Below, piece by piece: positions 39,701 to 54,700 of a DNA stretch of 64,000 nucleotides (within the stretch, counting starts at the first letter, position 1; each line of letters begins with the position of its first letter). A program made the position numbers and the translations under genes. The notes under the pieces are model-generated. The model made no database searches. It worked only from the letters and a program-made list of their open reading frames with translations, and was not told the origin of the DNA. This DNA comes from Schistosoma haematobium (Eukaryota > Platyhelminthes > Trematoda > Strigeidida > Schistosomatidae), in the NCBI RefSeq assembly GCF_000699445.3, contig NC_067197.1, positions 28,131,809 to 28,195,808 of the forward strand, given 5' to 3'.

Positions 39701-42700
39701 TTTTAAAGCGAAAAGTACTAGGTTGAACTTTTGGTGTTAACGCAAATAATGTGGTGCAGATGTATCCAGCCGATGAACCCTAATTTGAATAGAACCCGCA
39801 TCCTGAATACCGTTGATAAACATCTATCAAATATGTTCAGAACTTATTTTCTTTCTAATCGTTTTGTTTGTCTCTAGTATCCTTACTGAATGTTCTGTTG
39901 CTTGTTTCTCATTGAGTTTTTTGAACAACCCTTATTTCGAGCAGGGTTAGATAGTGAATAACAACGGAATCCAGAACTTAGGTTTCATCCTATTGTAGAC
40001 TTTTCAGCTGGACTTAACTTAATCCCAATGTTGATGTTCACACCGGGACTCGAAGACAGTACCTTGCGCTTGACATCTTATCCATTTAGCTACTGATTTC
40101 AGATAGCTGTTTGCTTGTTCACTGATAGTGAATTTTGATTTGTTTATAGAGGACGATCCAAACTTTTTGTCTTTAACGTTCAGAATTGTAATCGATCAGT
40201 CCGTTGTTGGGATATGTCCATCCAATTTGAATGAACTAAATATTGTTCATTAAGTTACAGAGATTTCAAGGCGAGCCGTACTGATATATAAAAAGAGTTA
40301 TATTGCTATGTTGCATAATGAAATGTGTCTATAATAATCTAACCAATCGAATATTTTCTCTTTTTATTTCTTCCTTAGTTTATTGAATTATTCCGAAAAT
40401 TGCATTTCATCTATGTGTATTTAGCTCCATTCAATATTATTTGGGGTTCTGTTGCACATGCAGTTGTACAACTTGGCTCAATTCCTCGTATCCTTTCTTT
40501 GAAAAAAAACAACAATCAAATATCGCTATGTTTCATCCAAAATTATAAGGTTTCATATGTAATTAGTGTAAGAAAATCACTACTTTTTCCTAAATTCAAA
40601 TCATACAGCTCTTGAGATTGAAACTCAGTAATTAAGTCTAGAATTGCATATTTATTACGTGTTTTTCCTAGGCTAAATCTCTCTTTGACTTGAGGACTAT
40701 TAAGACTATCTGGTCAGTAAGTCAATCAATTTTAAAAATAAATTGATATTGAATGTATATACACCATCTTAGGTTGGCGTAATTCACACTTACATAACAG
40801 GCGAAGATTAATATGCTGTAAAAATTCAGGCGAAAAATATTCTATCAATGTTAGCGAGAAGGGAAATTTTTTTTTTTTTAAAAAAAGAAAGTATATTTTG
40901 TTGTATATGCTACTTATGCTGACAGGTATAAGTAATATGTACCACCAATCGGACGTAGAATACCTTTCAATAGAAGCTTAAGTGGAAGAAAACAGGAAGT
41001 AATTCGAAGAACAATCAAAATAATAATAGAATTAGAGGAATGTAAAGGACAACGCAAATGATTTATTTAATATATGATTTTCATATTTTACCAAGCCACT
41101 GTGTTTTTCTGTGTGAAACAATAAATTAATTCTTCCCATCTGAGTCTTACCTTTCTGCACTTGGGGTTGGGTAGTGTGTAGTAGTAGTATTCACGACACA
41201 AGTAGTTCCGTTCTACTTGGGGCTCTGTTTAACTTCATTTGGATCTTAGTATTACTGAGTAATAATCAGTCTTAACATTAACAAAAATCTAAACCATTAC
41301 AAGAAAAAAAACCAAAACAAAGGTATTTCAAATATATTGCATCAAATTCAGAAATGTCAATGTATAGAATAATGTCAAAATTCAATACTTTGAAAACTGA
41401 TAAAGCAGTGGATACATCTACATTTCTGTCATTGATTTCGGACGAAATCAGCTGAACTCAGTTTCATTTGTTTACGTTTTTTATTTCTTTCAGCGTACTG
41501 AAACGACTCTTTGTTCTTTGTTTATATATATATATATAAATTTCTCTCCATCTCTATGATCCTTGACGTGATTCATTTTAATGCTTTAATACAATTAATT
41601 TCTAGACTCTGTATTCCTATTCGCAAATTGCATTTTTTCTACAATTTTATCAGCACCATTGGAACCTTTTATGGCTAGTGCAATTTTTATTACATCTTAT
41701 GTAAGACCGATTAGTTTTTGGGAGACTAATCATCGGTATGTTGTTTATATATTTTTATAGTTTAAAATATAATTTTAAATACTAAGTAGATTGCTTGTAG
41801 AATACATCTTTCATAGTATTTAAAAATTGTGTTAGTTTTTACAGTATACTGTTATATGTTTTATCTAATCCTATATTTTCACAGTTGGATTCACGAGTCG
41901 ATCTAAGCTAGACCACCATGGAAAACGTGAAAGCTAGGATGAATCAGTCGTCCTATACTTCCACGTTCTCATTGGTGGTCCAGCTTAGATCGACTCGTGA
42001 ATCCAACTGTGGAAATACTACAGTCTCCACAAATTTCCATACTGTGATAACCCATATTGCCAAATACACATTTTCGTATTGATTTCTAACCCACATAGTT
42101 TGTTTAATGACTAGTTATGTTATTCACCTACTTGCACCGTATTAAATGATGCGGAGTAACGACCAGCAATATGGTTAACAGCTGAGTGCATTAAACATTA
42201 AGCCACCATTTTGCATAATATAATGTGTACATATATAATACACTGTGAATCTTTTATAATTTAAAATATTTAGGACGATAAATTTGTCTACACTTTTTAC
42301 AATACGGGTTAGATCAATTCAATGTGTACAGTTAATTTGATTGTTTTACATCTATTTCAATTAAAAAGTTAATTTTGTGTCCATTATGATAATTACTTAT
42401 TCCATATGATTCACTTATTCTGCAGCATATACAAATGAAAGTTTTGTCAGTTTAAATTTTATGACCTCGAGATTCTACTGGTACAAATAAAAACCTGGCT
42501 GTAAACATACTGGGTGTTTAATTGATACTCATACTATACACACTGTATCTTCTACAATTATATCGTTTATTCATATAGCATGTAATTTGGACAACATTAG
42601 CAACTTGAAATATTACTTCTCACATTGATATATAATCGGTATAACATATTTGGTTGTTTTGTCTATAAAGCACTAACAGTAAATCCACAGACTTTCTAAA

Positions 42701-45700
42701 TGTATTATAATCAGAAATGGATGGTGGCTAGCATTACAATCCAAGACGCGCGTTTCGTCTTATTTCGGATTTATCAACTAGATGTATTTGCATGCCCATC
42801 GAGGCCATCTGCACATGTTGCATGCCTACCAATAAGCGACTGATTAATTGCAGCTTTACACATCAATGAGAAGATTCAAACAACCAATACAAAAAAGTTT
42901 CTAAATGTAGTTGTCACATCGTTGCTAGACTATGCAGAAATTCTTATCACCGAATAATACATCACAAAGATTGACGCATTGTTACAGGTATTTCATATGA
43001 TCATATGTCTACAATACAATACTGCAACTCATCACAATTTATACCTGTCAATCAGTACATAAGGAGGTGATTTGAAACACTTATCTGACTAACAGATACT
43101 TATTATATATTTATTTATTTGAACACAAAGATATTGGTACAAGGTGGCACCAAATATATATACGCCACTCAAATTTCATTTGATTTGTGTGAGGGCTGTG
43201 ATACTGTCCGGGTGCACAAACCGAAGCAGGTGGTTTTCTTAGGAGGCCACACCCAGAGCCTTTCAACCTGAAAGTCTGATCCATGTGTCAGTGAAGCAAC
43301 GTCAGGAGATGCAGTCCCATGATACCCGGTTACCAATAATTGGTTCATAATCCATTTGTTCCTTCATGATACTTGAGCCCATGTGCACCACTGGTTTGTA
43401 ATCAGGGTTTTCCAACTCCCCTAGTTGAATCCACAATATCCATCAACCCGGTTAAGGTGCCGAACATTCTCTTTTCGTCCTCTCAATTTCGTAAACAACA
43501 GTAATTCCGTGAGAAGGCAGTGAGTAGGACTTCCCTAGCAGAGTCTATATACGCGTGGTCATGTGAGAGCATTTTGAGAGGTAGAGCGGACTCTCCTCGC
43601 TCTCGGTCGTACCAGGGCATTTGGGGGCTACTAGCAGATAAAATTTTAATAATTGACAGACTTTAGTTTATGAACTATATAAAGGAACAAAGAACAGTTT
43701 ATTGTTTATTAAAAAGTTGACTTACAAATATCAATGTATAACAAATATTTCATAAAAATATACAAATAACTATCATTATCAAAATATATTCTGAGTTTTT
43801 TGAAGATAAATATATAAATACTACTTTTATTAAGTTATAGTAACATAATGTGATATCTATTTCATTTAATTCATAAATTCTATGGGTACATAGTACTTAA
43901 ATACTCCGTTTGTGAATAACTTTTCGGTTGATAACATTTTGTAGGTAATGTAGATGGAAGAAAATTTTATTTTACCGTTTTGTATTGTTGTTTAAAACTT
44001 TGTCTTTAATAATTAAATATGATGAGAATTATCATGATGCCATAGTAACTGCATAGAAATTATCAATGATCCTTACATATATAAGGGTAAATCTGTTTGT
44101 AGAAGTCTATCTGTTCTTTTGGTCATGTCATTCAAGTATGCAATTTTCTAATTTTATCTCATTGTTATTTTTTATGCAGTTTCTATGGTAGAATCCAGTT
44201 TTTTTTCGCTTCTTCTTCGTTTATTTTTTTCGGTTTTCTGTCTCCCTCTTCAATTTGACGACAGAGTACAAAAGTTAAATAACTAAGTTATTTCATTTTA
44301 TTTGAATAAATGCTAAGACAAAATTCTTTCCTTAGTTCAGTAAAAGCTATCAATTCCGTAGTTTTTGGTTGTGTTTCTACTTAATTATTTTGTTATTATG
44401 CCTTTTTACATATATCAAGTAATTGTATTTATTATATAATTGAAGATGGTTAGCAGTAAACCCCTAAAACTAAGTGTTGTACCGATTGAAGCGAAAAGTT
44501 CTGGGTACGCGTCTAAATGCAAACGCCAAAACTCAGATACAAGTGCATTTGTCCGATGATTTCCAACCAGGACGAAATCTACATGATTGTTTTAACTGCT
44601 AATCTTTACCCACTTTTACTGATTGTTGTGATTCGATAACGATGTAAAGACGATCCGCTCAATACGCAAATATTGGTAAGAAAAGACTGTTTAACATCCG
44701 CAGTTAAAAGTACAAACATGCATAAATCTAGATGCTTGTAATTTACAAACAATAGTTGTCATCAGGTGTCATACAAGTTCACGTTTATTTTATGTTTAAA
44801 TTTCTATTTTATAAAGGACTCAACGAATAGAAACAACTAATATGCCTATAGCAGCTCAATTGAAAGGAATTTCTAAACATCAAGTATCTGGTAATCTGGA
44901 TGGCATATTTTATGAACATTTAACAAGGAAATTACAACGAACATTAGCCGGTGATTTACAACTTGGACGTATTGGCGGGTTAACCGTTCAGCATGGTGAT
45001 GTATTCATTTTATCAACTGATGATTTAAACTTGTTGATTCATATTATTGAAGTAGGCAATGGATTCGTTACCTATCAACTTCGTGGTCTTGAATTTATCG
45101 GTAATGGTTTGATAACGAAGGCTTTTTTAAATCACATCAGTTTTTGTCTTGACAAATTGTATTTATTCAGGAAAGTAATCGTCAAAATATTAATTTTTAA
45201 AGTTTCGCATCATAAACAGGCTTTGACTATACAATCATTGGAAATTAGGAAGTGTTGAACAGCTGCTGTGATACCGTATGCCGCCTTTCGGCAGTAATCA
45301 CTCATGACCCCATTAGCAATCGAATCAAGTACTTCCAGGCCTCGCATGCAAACTCTCCACCCCTGGGTTACTGTAAAAGTGATGAATAGCTTTTATGGGA
45401 AGTCATTCTATTAACAGAAAAGGGTAATAATCTAAAATTTGCAGTACAGTGAGAGTTCGCTGCACGGTAATGTTGAGGATGTTAGATCTTCAGAAAACCA
45501 ATTTACATACTGAATATTTTGTTGTTTTTATTTTGTAAATTTGGATTTTTTAAATTTTACTCTACACATCTCTCCATAAAGGCTATTCTCTATTTTACTT
45601 ATCTTGTCTACAAACCCTAGATTCTTATCAGTCCTCGTGGTAAACTTTTTTCTTTATTTCTAAGATTACTTTATTTGTATCTATACTTGTGTGTTGTTTG

Positions 45701-48700
45701 CCTAAATTAATCTTCTTTGATCTTTACTAAATATATCTTTCTTACAAGATTTATGTCCTAAAGTTAAGACTGAAAAGGGAATCATGACATCTCAATATCA
45801 AAAACTTTTAGTTCTGAACTTATCAGATAATGAAGTCATTTAGTCATGATCACTGTAAAATTTATTTCAGATGCATCTCAGTCGACTTTTTTTTCACAAA
45901 TCACACCAAGTTAGCAAGGCTAACAATATGATTAGGTAAAGTAGACAATTCTAGGGAAAGCTAGTTTTAGGAAGTATACTGCAAAAATGTGATGTGATGT
46001 GAAATCTTTAGAAATTAATCTGAAAATACAGATTTTAATTTTAAGATAATTTTATCTTGGTGACTATCAGTGTAATTTCGTTTGTATTAATTAATTTATT
46101 GAGATTATTCATTCAATTGATGTATGTTCATGTTATATCTCGGCGAGGATTATGAATGGCAACTCTTGAGAACTATTTATGGATAAATATTATACGTATA
46201 TTCTTAATGTATAACTACTTAGTAGCTAGATTATGTATATCTATACTCTTACTACATGCTTTTCTTTGACCTATAAACTATTATTATACGATTTATAGTT
46301 CTTGAGTTATACCCAGTCTATTAATTGCAGTCTCCCACATTCATAGCCACTTTTGGCTAGATTTTGTACAAATGTTATTTTCTATTTCATGGTACGATGT
46401 CTGTTTGGGATTTATATAAACCTAATATGTTTGGAATACATTATTCATATCGCAGAGATTGAAATTGGTGTTCTGGACTCTGCAAGCAGCGCTTGACAAG
46501 AGGAAGGACCGATAAGGACTCTAGATTGCCCGTACGGGTTTATGCGTCATTGTTCCGGTCGATAAGTAACTGTTCCCTAATTGGCGATATCATTACGTTA
46601 TACATCGATAGGGCACAAGGCCACAAGTTATAACAGTTCAGTTTGATAAATCCATTAGCTACTAAACACTGAGTTCAATCAATATGTAATTGAATCTATT
46701 ATATTATGAATTAATCTTATTAGGTTCCACTCATGAAACCATTCTTCTTTACTTATTTTATATTTGTAAGTATCGGAAATTATGACAGAAAGTTGTTGTA
46801 CCCTGTTATCCAAGTGTAGTTATCGCTATATTGAAGTTTCTTATTAATTATTACTTATCAACAAGGCATGTATAGAGTTTTGATGAAATTATTTTTCTTC
46901 ATTCTTGTATACTGTTCATTTCAATAATGATCACTTGTAAAACTAAGATACACAAATTGGCTATTTAATAACAAATCATTTTTGTCATTCACTTCTCGAT
47001 GTTCAAGTCTGAATACCTAAACATTTACTATACTAGGGCTCTTGATTTTATAGCGACTCACGTGCAATTGAGTCTATTCTCATTTAATTCAGTTAAGCCC
47101 TTTTGCTAACTTATTTAGCGGACAAAGTCATCCGCACTATAACAATTTATTGTACCCTAATTATTTTGTGCTTGTATGAAATACGTATGCTTGAATATTG
47201 CTTACGGCCTACGCATTTATTCACTCTGCTAGTCTTACCACTAACTGCTTATTTGATTCGATTACTCATTCATTTCACATGGTATATATATGTCCATGTT
47301 ATTCATATTCAACACTCACTCACTCACTCACTCACTCACTCACTCACTCACTCACTCACTCACTCACTCACTCACTCACTCACTCACTCACTCACTCACT
47401 CACTCACTCACTCACTCACTCACTCACTCACTCACTCACTCACTCACTCACTCACTCACTCTCGTCTCGCTCTTGCTATGGCTCTCGCTCGCTTGCTTGC
47501 CTTTCGGCACAACTCTTCTATGCTTGTTTAACGCATCTGGACATTTGGATATATGTGTGTGGTCTCGTATTAAACGTAATCAACACTTCGTATTTGCCTT
47601 CTGATTAATAAACCGTTGGGACGTTATATAGAACGGTTATCAAGACGAGCTGTATACGAAGTTTAAGGATTATATCGAATGCCGACCACCACAATTTACA
47701 TCTGATATTATTATTTAATTACCACAGAATAAAATAGGAGAGTTACACCGGGGAGCTAAATAATATTTAAGTCATTTAGTGCAATCTAATATTTCATGAA
47801 TCATGTTCAAAATTCTTTATTAGAATTACTATAAATTATCGTTTTTCGAATAGATATATTGGTTTGTCATTAGTTGGAATAGTTGATATTTTTCATTTGA
47901 TGTTTAAGACTGGCTTTATCGGTTCCCAGTAATATAAGAACTGTTTAAATAAACAAATATATACAAATATATTATTGATTTATAACAATCTACCCAATGC
48001 TCAGTTTATTCGAAATTAATAAGTCAAACCTTAGTAATGATACCTACTGTTTAAATAAACGTTTGGATTTATAAGTTAATTACCCTTTTAATAGTAGTCA
48101 ACTGTGGATAATATTTTGATGTTTGAAGTGATGAGTACTGGTTTCAAGTTTCAGTATGAAATTAAGTAGTCTCAAAAACAGGGAAAAATGCATATTCTGT
48201 TTTTCTCAATATGATATGTTTAATTTTTGAAAATCATATTTAATTGTGTTTTTTTCCATCCTCTCAAAATAATCTTGTTCAACCATGATTATTATTTTTA
48301 ATCTTGGTAACTGTCAGGTACTTTGTGTCATGCTAGTGAATCAGAAGCATTACGTTCAGATCCGCATAAAAGTAAACGATTCTGTTGTTGTCATTCAAAA
48401 ACTATTCATGGAATGTTAAGTTTTAACACTGCTGTTCGTTTACGTTGTATGACATGGCAATTTGCATATACACCATATATAGTTGAAGGTTATGAAGTTA
48501 CTGATCACAGTGCTGGATTAACATTTCAATTGACAGACTTACGGAAAGTATTGATCAGTCGATTTGTTCATGTAAGTAATAATTCCATTTGTTTTTCTTT
48601 CATTATAGTATATCTTTTATCAGAGGTAATAGTTCAGTTCTTTTATCGCTTCATATTTCGATGACCTAATGTTTTACCCAGAATTCTGAAGTCAATCCTC

Positions 48701-51700
48701 CTTTTGATTTAGTTATCTTGCATTTATCGGTTTTGTTTCGCCGAAATGACAAAACTCGACAATATTGAGGTCTTGTTTTTTCACATCGACATCAAACACA
48801 TTTAACTATGGATTTCAATCGGCTCTAGTCAATAGGTAAAAAGTTTTACGGATTAATTAATGTTGATAATTTATTACACTTGGGATTCGGATCGTTAAAA
48901 ATCAATGTCTATGACTGTAATCATGAAAAACCACTGTTATGCTTGCTTTTAGTATATTTATCAATCGGATGGTGCGTACAAAAATCATTAAATCGATATT
49001 TAAAAATTTATTCTTCAACTTTTAGTCAGTCATAAATAGTTTATCGTTTTGATACAAATCCTTCCGATCTCCTGTTGTGAACTGAGGTTATAAACTCTGT
49101 TAACGATAAACAAGCTTGCTCTTAGTGAGCCCGAATGGGTGTGAAGAAAGCATTTATTGATCAACCGAATCGAGAAATATCTGTATACTCATATAAATAT
49201 ATATCCTTTAGAAATTCAAGCCACAGTTTTCCATCAATTGGGTATGTCTCATCCATTAGAAAAGGAAACCACATCTTGGTTAATCACAGGGGCCTATCAT
49301 TTCATTTACGTCTGATTTGCCTACTGCATCATTAACCTCAATTATTCAGCATTAAAGCACAATGAATTTATTGTTGAGTCACTTAGGCTAGTGATTATTT
49401 TTCAATTTTGTGTGTAGTGTTTGGTTAGCACGAAACGAGTCGACAAAAAATGACGTTTATTATTGCGTGATCTGTTAGTGTATAGAGTTCTTTTTTTTCC
49501 GATAGAGATAAGTTACTTTTTAATGAAAACACTTTTTACACGACTGATTATTATTAATATTATTACATAATCTAATAAGTTTAACATATACCTTTTATCT
49601 TGTATTTTTCCAGTGTATTATTTATTTTGTTTGTAAATTGCCGAATTTATCGAGTCGATTAACTCAACTAACACCATGTTTAGATTCCAATCGATTTTCA
49701 TCACCAGATTACTTTGATTTGGATCCTGTATTTTTCAAAGCAATTGATGATGACTTTGATGAAGATGTTAGTGGTGTTACTAAACAACGTTTTATTCAAA
49801 TTTATTCCGATTGGATAGCATATTGTTTAAAAAAACAAAGTGGAAATTCAGTAAGACTAGCTATTTATGTTTACTATATCATTTTTTGGTCTTTGTGATA
49901 TCTATCCATATGATGAGATTTTTTGTTTATTATTTGTCGTGTTCTGTTGTTCACTTTATTTGTCATACACTCTTCCTTGGTACACCAAGCTCACTAGGGA
50001 AATGCATAAACTGAAATGACCAAAAAACTTCAACTAGCGAACTGAACAAATATGTTTATGAATCATTAGTATGTATATATATGTAGGCTTCAATGGGTTT
50101 CCTGATAAATGGTCAGGTTGCTTTATCTTTTCTGTGATCGATTATACGTAACAGTTAAAATGTTTATCGCATATCGTCATGTCTTAACTGTTGTGGTAGA
50201 TATATGTCATTTCATAGGGTATGTGGAAAGTCTCTTCTTTATCAAGTATGAAAATCAACAAACCGATGTTTAATTTTATCAACCATTCGAAATTGTATGG
50301 TTGACTCACAAGACACTCATGCAAAGTTGTTTCAAACTTGATATTTCCTTATATTGACTGTAAACTTCCAATATATACTCAATTATTACTATTATTATGA
50401 ATCTGATCTGACCTCAGTTATCACTTGTACCTTTTTCTGCAATATATTCGACTTGATCAAGGTTATTTTTGTTATCATTAGCCTATTTCTTTCCCTAATT
50501 CATTCACTAAATGTAGTAATTACACCAGTGTACAAAGTAAATTTTGTATAACTTAACAGACATATTCGGTTTTCTTCCTTTAACATTTAGAAATAAACTT
50601 CTAAATACAAGACAATGATAATTTCTTCTAGATTAGATTTTACTTTGTATTTTTCATTAAACATTAGATAATTTTATGTACTCACTAAAATGATTGGGTG
50701 TTGTTTTCATTAAAAAAATATGTTTTCTTTTTTCAGTCAGTACCATGTGGTCCTGATTCACCTGTGGTGTCGTTATGTTTAGCTTTAAGCTTACTTGGTA
50801 GGCGATGTATGGGTGGTCAACAGTCATCAAAGCCTATGTAAGTATTATAATTACATTAGATTATTTATAGATTTATTTACCAGAAACGATGATACTATAT
50901 CCAGCTGTGTAATTGTCTTGTTTTACCCTCTAGAAAAAACAAAGTGAAGGGCAACTGTATCGTATATGTTTACATTTTTTTGGATTAAAATGAATCTAAC
51001 TTTTTTATTATTATTTACAATCATTACTATTACTACTCATTTTCTTTAGTTTGGATCAATTCTTGCATGGTGTGCACCAAGTATTTTCAGGAGATATTAA
51101 TTTAGTCTCAAGAGATGATTGGGTTCTTGTGGATCTTGATCTTCTTCAAACTGTTGTTACTCCTAGTGTTCGTATTGCATTGAAGCTGTATCAAGTTAGT
51201 AATTTTGTGTGTTTATTGATCTTTTAATTTTTCATCCTCTCTCTCTGTTTTGTTTAGTTCTTGTTATTGTTAATTTTATCGCTTTCATGCCTAATCATTT
51301 ATCATAAAGTTAGGCGTGACATTTAATTTGTTATGCTCACAATGAATATGATTTACAGTACTTACGTTATTTTTATCAAAATATTCTAAAATTATTTTCA
51401 TTAACTTATAATCTGTCTATAAATTCGATTCTCTGACGTATTATCAATAAATACTTGATAATATTTTAATGATGAATATCTACATGTTTCGACCTAGTTT
51501 ACAATTCCTTACCAGTGTTCATCCATTGTCGCATATGGGGTTCATCACCAGGTCCTTCAGATCTCATGCCTAAGACTGCATCTTTAGATTATTAAGAATG
51601 AATCCGCTTTTCAAACTTTCGATTTGTGATAACTATTATCGTTCAATATAGTGAGTCACTTAACAACTTGGTGAACTGTTATCAAACTGTTACGTAATAT

Positions 51701-54700
51701 TATTGGAATCACAAACCAACCTAAGTCAGATTACTGTTCAATATTTAAGCAATAAAAATTACCTTCAAAATATATGGCTTTTTATACGTAACCATTTTTT
51801 TAGTGGATTTTTTTTTATCTTGATTTGTGTTCCTTACATTCTTCTATGATTTGATATTCTCACAGGACACATTTACATGGTCATCCGGTAATACACATAA
51901 TGAATTATACAAGAAGATTGTTTATACAGAGAAAAATGTTGTAATTTGTCCAGAAACTGATCCAAAATGGCGATTTGCTGTTTTAAATGATGCTGATTGT
52001 TTATTCTCATTTCGTTGGGTATCTGGTCGTACATCGGTGGATGTTTATCGAATTGTTCAGTTAACTAAGAGAAGACTAGAATTTAGAGCTATCAAAGTTA
52101 GTTCTTTTTTACCAATCGTAAAAAGGTCACTTGTATTTTGTCTCTTTACATCAGATCGACTTAAATTGTTATTGCCATAGATAAACGTTGCTTTTCGTAT
52201 CAGTGAGTATGAATGACCCTTGAAGTTTTATTACCCCTCTTGAGCTTCATTAATTAAATGTTGCTATGGTATTCAAGTGCTTTGGTTTCTAATTTTGGCG
52301 TGTATTTGATTACATCAGTTATTCTTATGCTTTATCCTGTTGTATACACAGAAATTGACTTCGATTACATCATTAAGTCGTAGAGAAGATTTTAATGTTG
52401 TTAAGTTGTCCATGGTAAATAGTTTAATTGTGGAGTTTTCATTCGCGTTCTTGACAACATCATCACTTACTTCATTTTAAAGTTATTTTCATAGTTATTC
52501 CACGAGCTTTGTCCTCTAAGGTTTCATGATTCAGTCAATTGGTTGATTAGTATATGGATTGTCTACACTAATGGCAGTGAGAAACGGCGCGAGCATCTAG
52601 TATTATGAGAAAATAAGTAGTAATGCGTTTGATCGAATGTACTGCTAAACTATAAAAAGTACTAGAAAAAGAAGTCACTATTGTTATTTGTATTTGGTCT
52701 TTCCATATCGTTTGTCTTCAGTTATATTTTTATAATTTTTTTGTTGTTGATAATAGTTAAATCCTGAATGTGTTCGAGGTTTATGGGCTGGTCAACAACG
52801 TGAACAAATATTTTTACGTAATAATAATGAAGAACGTGGTAGTATACAAAGTGCTAATCCAGTCTTACGGAATTTAGTCAATTCTAGTTGCGATCCACCA
52901 ATTGGTTATCCAATTTATGTTAGTCCTTTAATTACTAGTTTTGCTGGCGATAATGATGATTATATTAATATATCTGGTGGAGAATTATCTTTTGTTAATA
53001 TTTTATTGCGTATACGTGATTATTGGAGACGTTTTCGTCAATTATGTGGTTGTAAAAAAGAAAAATGTGATGGTATGTGGTAGTAAATATGATTTTTTTG
53101 TTGTTGAAATATTTATCCATTCTTATTGATATCTTGATAGATATATTTAGAATAATCTGAAAATGGTTATCCTTAAAGTCAACTTACATTCTTTTTTAAT
53201 ATCAGTGTGTGTGTATTATTATCAATTATATGTATCACTTTAGAGTTTCGTGTACAATTTTGATACATTTTCTAAAACGTGCATTTATTTGCATATTGCG
53301 TCATACCACATGGGTTGCACATATGACATCAAAGAATGAGAATTCAGTGAGTACTCGTGTTGTGAACAAAAACATGGTGAGGAAGGTCAGTCTATTCGTA
53401 AAATATAAAAATCATACATTAAATACATCATTTACAAATCTTCTTTCAGTTGTCCTTCACATACTTCATCATTCTTCCGATCCTGTTTTTATTCCGAATG
53501 CTCTGTTTTTCCCTTCCTCTTCTCTTTGTTTCACTCTTCTCCTTGTAGGCTTTTCTACTTCCAATTCCTGCTACTTACTACTTCTTTCTATCCACATGAA
53601 CAGTGCACACCACAGTTGCATAGCTAGGTGACTCTGAACTCAGTAACTACGATGAACAGCACGTTAAGCGTTTGAAGTGAAAGGTAATTAGTTCAACTTG
53701 GAGTGTGTAATTCAACACTTAGATGCAGCTGATTGATTCCAGATAGGATGAAATGTATATTTTGAATTTCACTGCTAACTACAGCGTACCTATTCTGTAT
53801 AAAATGTATAATTATTTTATTTTACTCAAAACATATCAACTTATAAATGGAAACGACTCACTAATGACCACAATTAATTTATTTAATACCATATACTTGT
53901 TTACAACAAATAATTTTCTGCTTAAAAAATTGCTATATTCCAATGTCTCATAGCCATTCCACTTGTAAATACTGGGAAACTGTCTGTTAAAATATTTTTA
54001 CTAGTGATTTGTTTCTAATCCTTTTTCTCCACGAATATTTTTTGTTTATTTGATATCTTTCTCATCTTATTTATTTGTAATCACCTCTAAAAATGTGGAT
54101 AAGACGAGAAGATATCATTTATTCTATTCGTCCTATCTGAATATCACAATAATCAACTCTACATTAAGTTGTACTATTTTATTGTAACTATGAAGACATT
54201 TGGTTACGATATATAAATTAATCAATGGAAATAAATCGAATATAGGAACATTTATTGTATTATTTGCCCCCAAATGCTCTGGTACGGCCGAGAGTGAGGA
54301 GAGTCCGACCTACCTCTCAAAATACTCTCACATGACCACGCGTATATAGACTCTGCTAGGGAAGTCCTACTCACTGCCTTCTCGCGACAGGGGTGATGTT
54401 TACGAAATTGGGAGGACGAAAAGCGAATGTCCGGCGCCTTAACCGGGTTGATGGATATCGTGGATTCAACTAGTGAGTTGGAAAACCCTGATTACAAACC
54501 AGTGGTGCACATGGGCTCAAGTATCATGAAGGAACAAATGGATTATGAACCAATTATTGGTAACCGGGTATCATGGGACTGCATCTCCTGACGTTGCTCC
54601 ACTGCCATATGGATCAGACCTTTAGGTTGAAAGGCTCTGGGTGTGGCCTCCTAAGAAAACCACCTGCTTCGGTTTGTGCACCCGGACAATATCACAGCCC

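Noticed and set aside
47103..47608. Leu-Thr-His-Ser repeat proteins in three frames
   Set aside because: A pure CTCA array inside an LTR is open in all frames; not coding.
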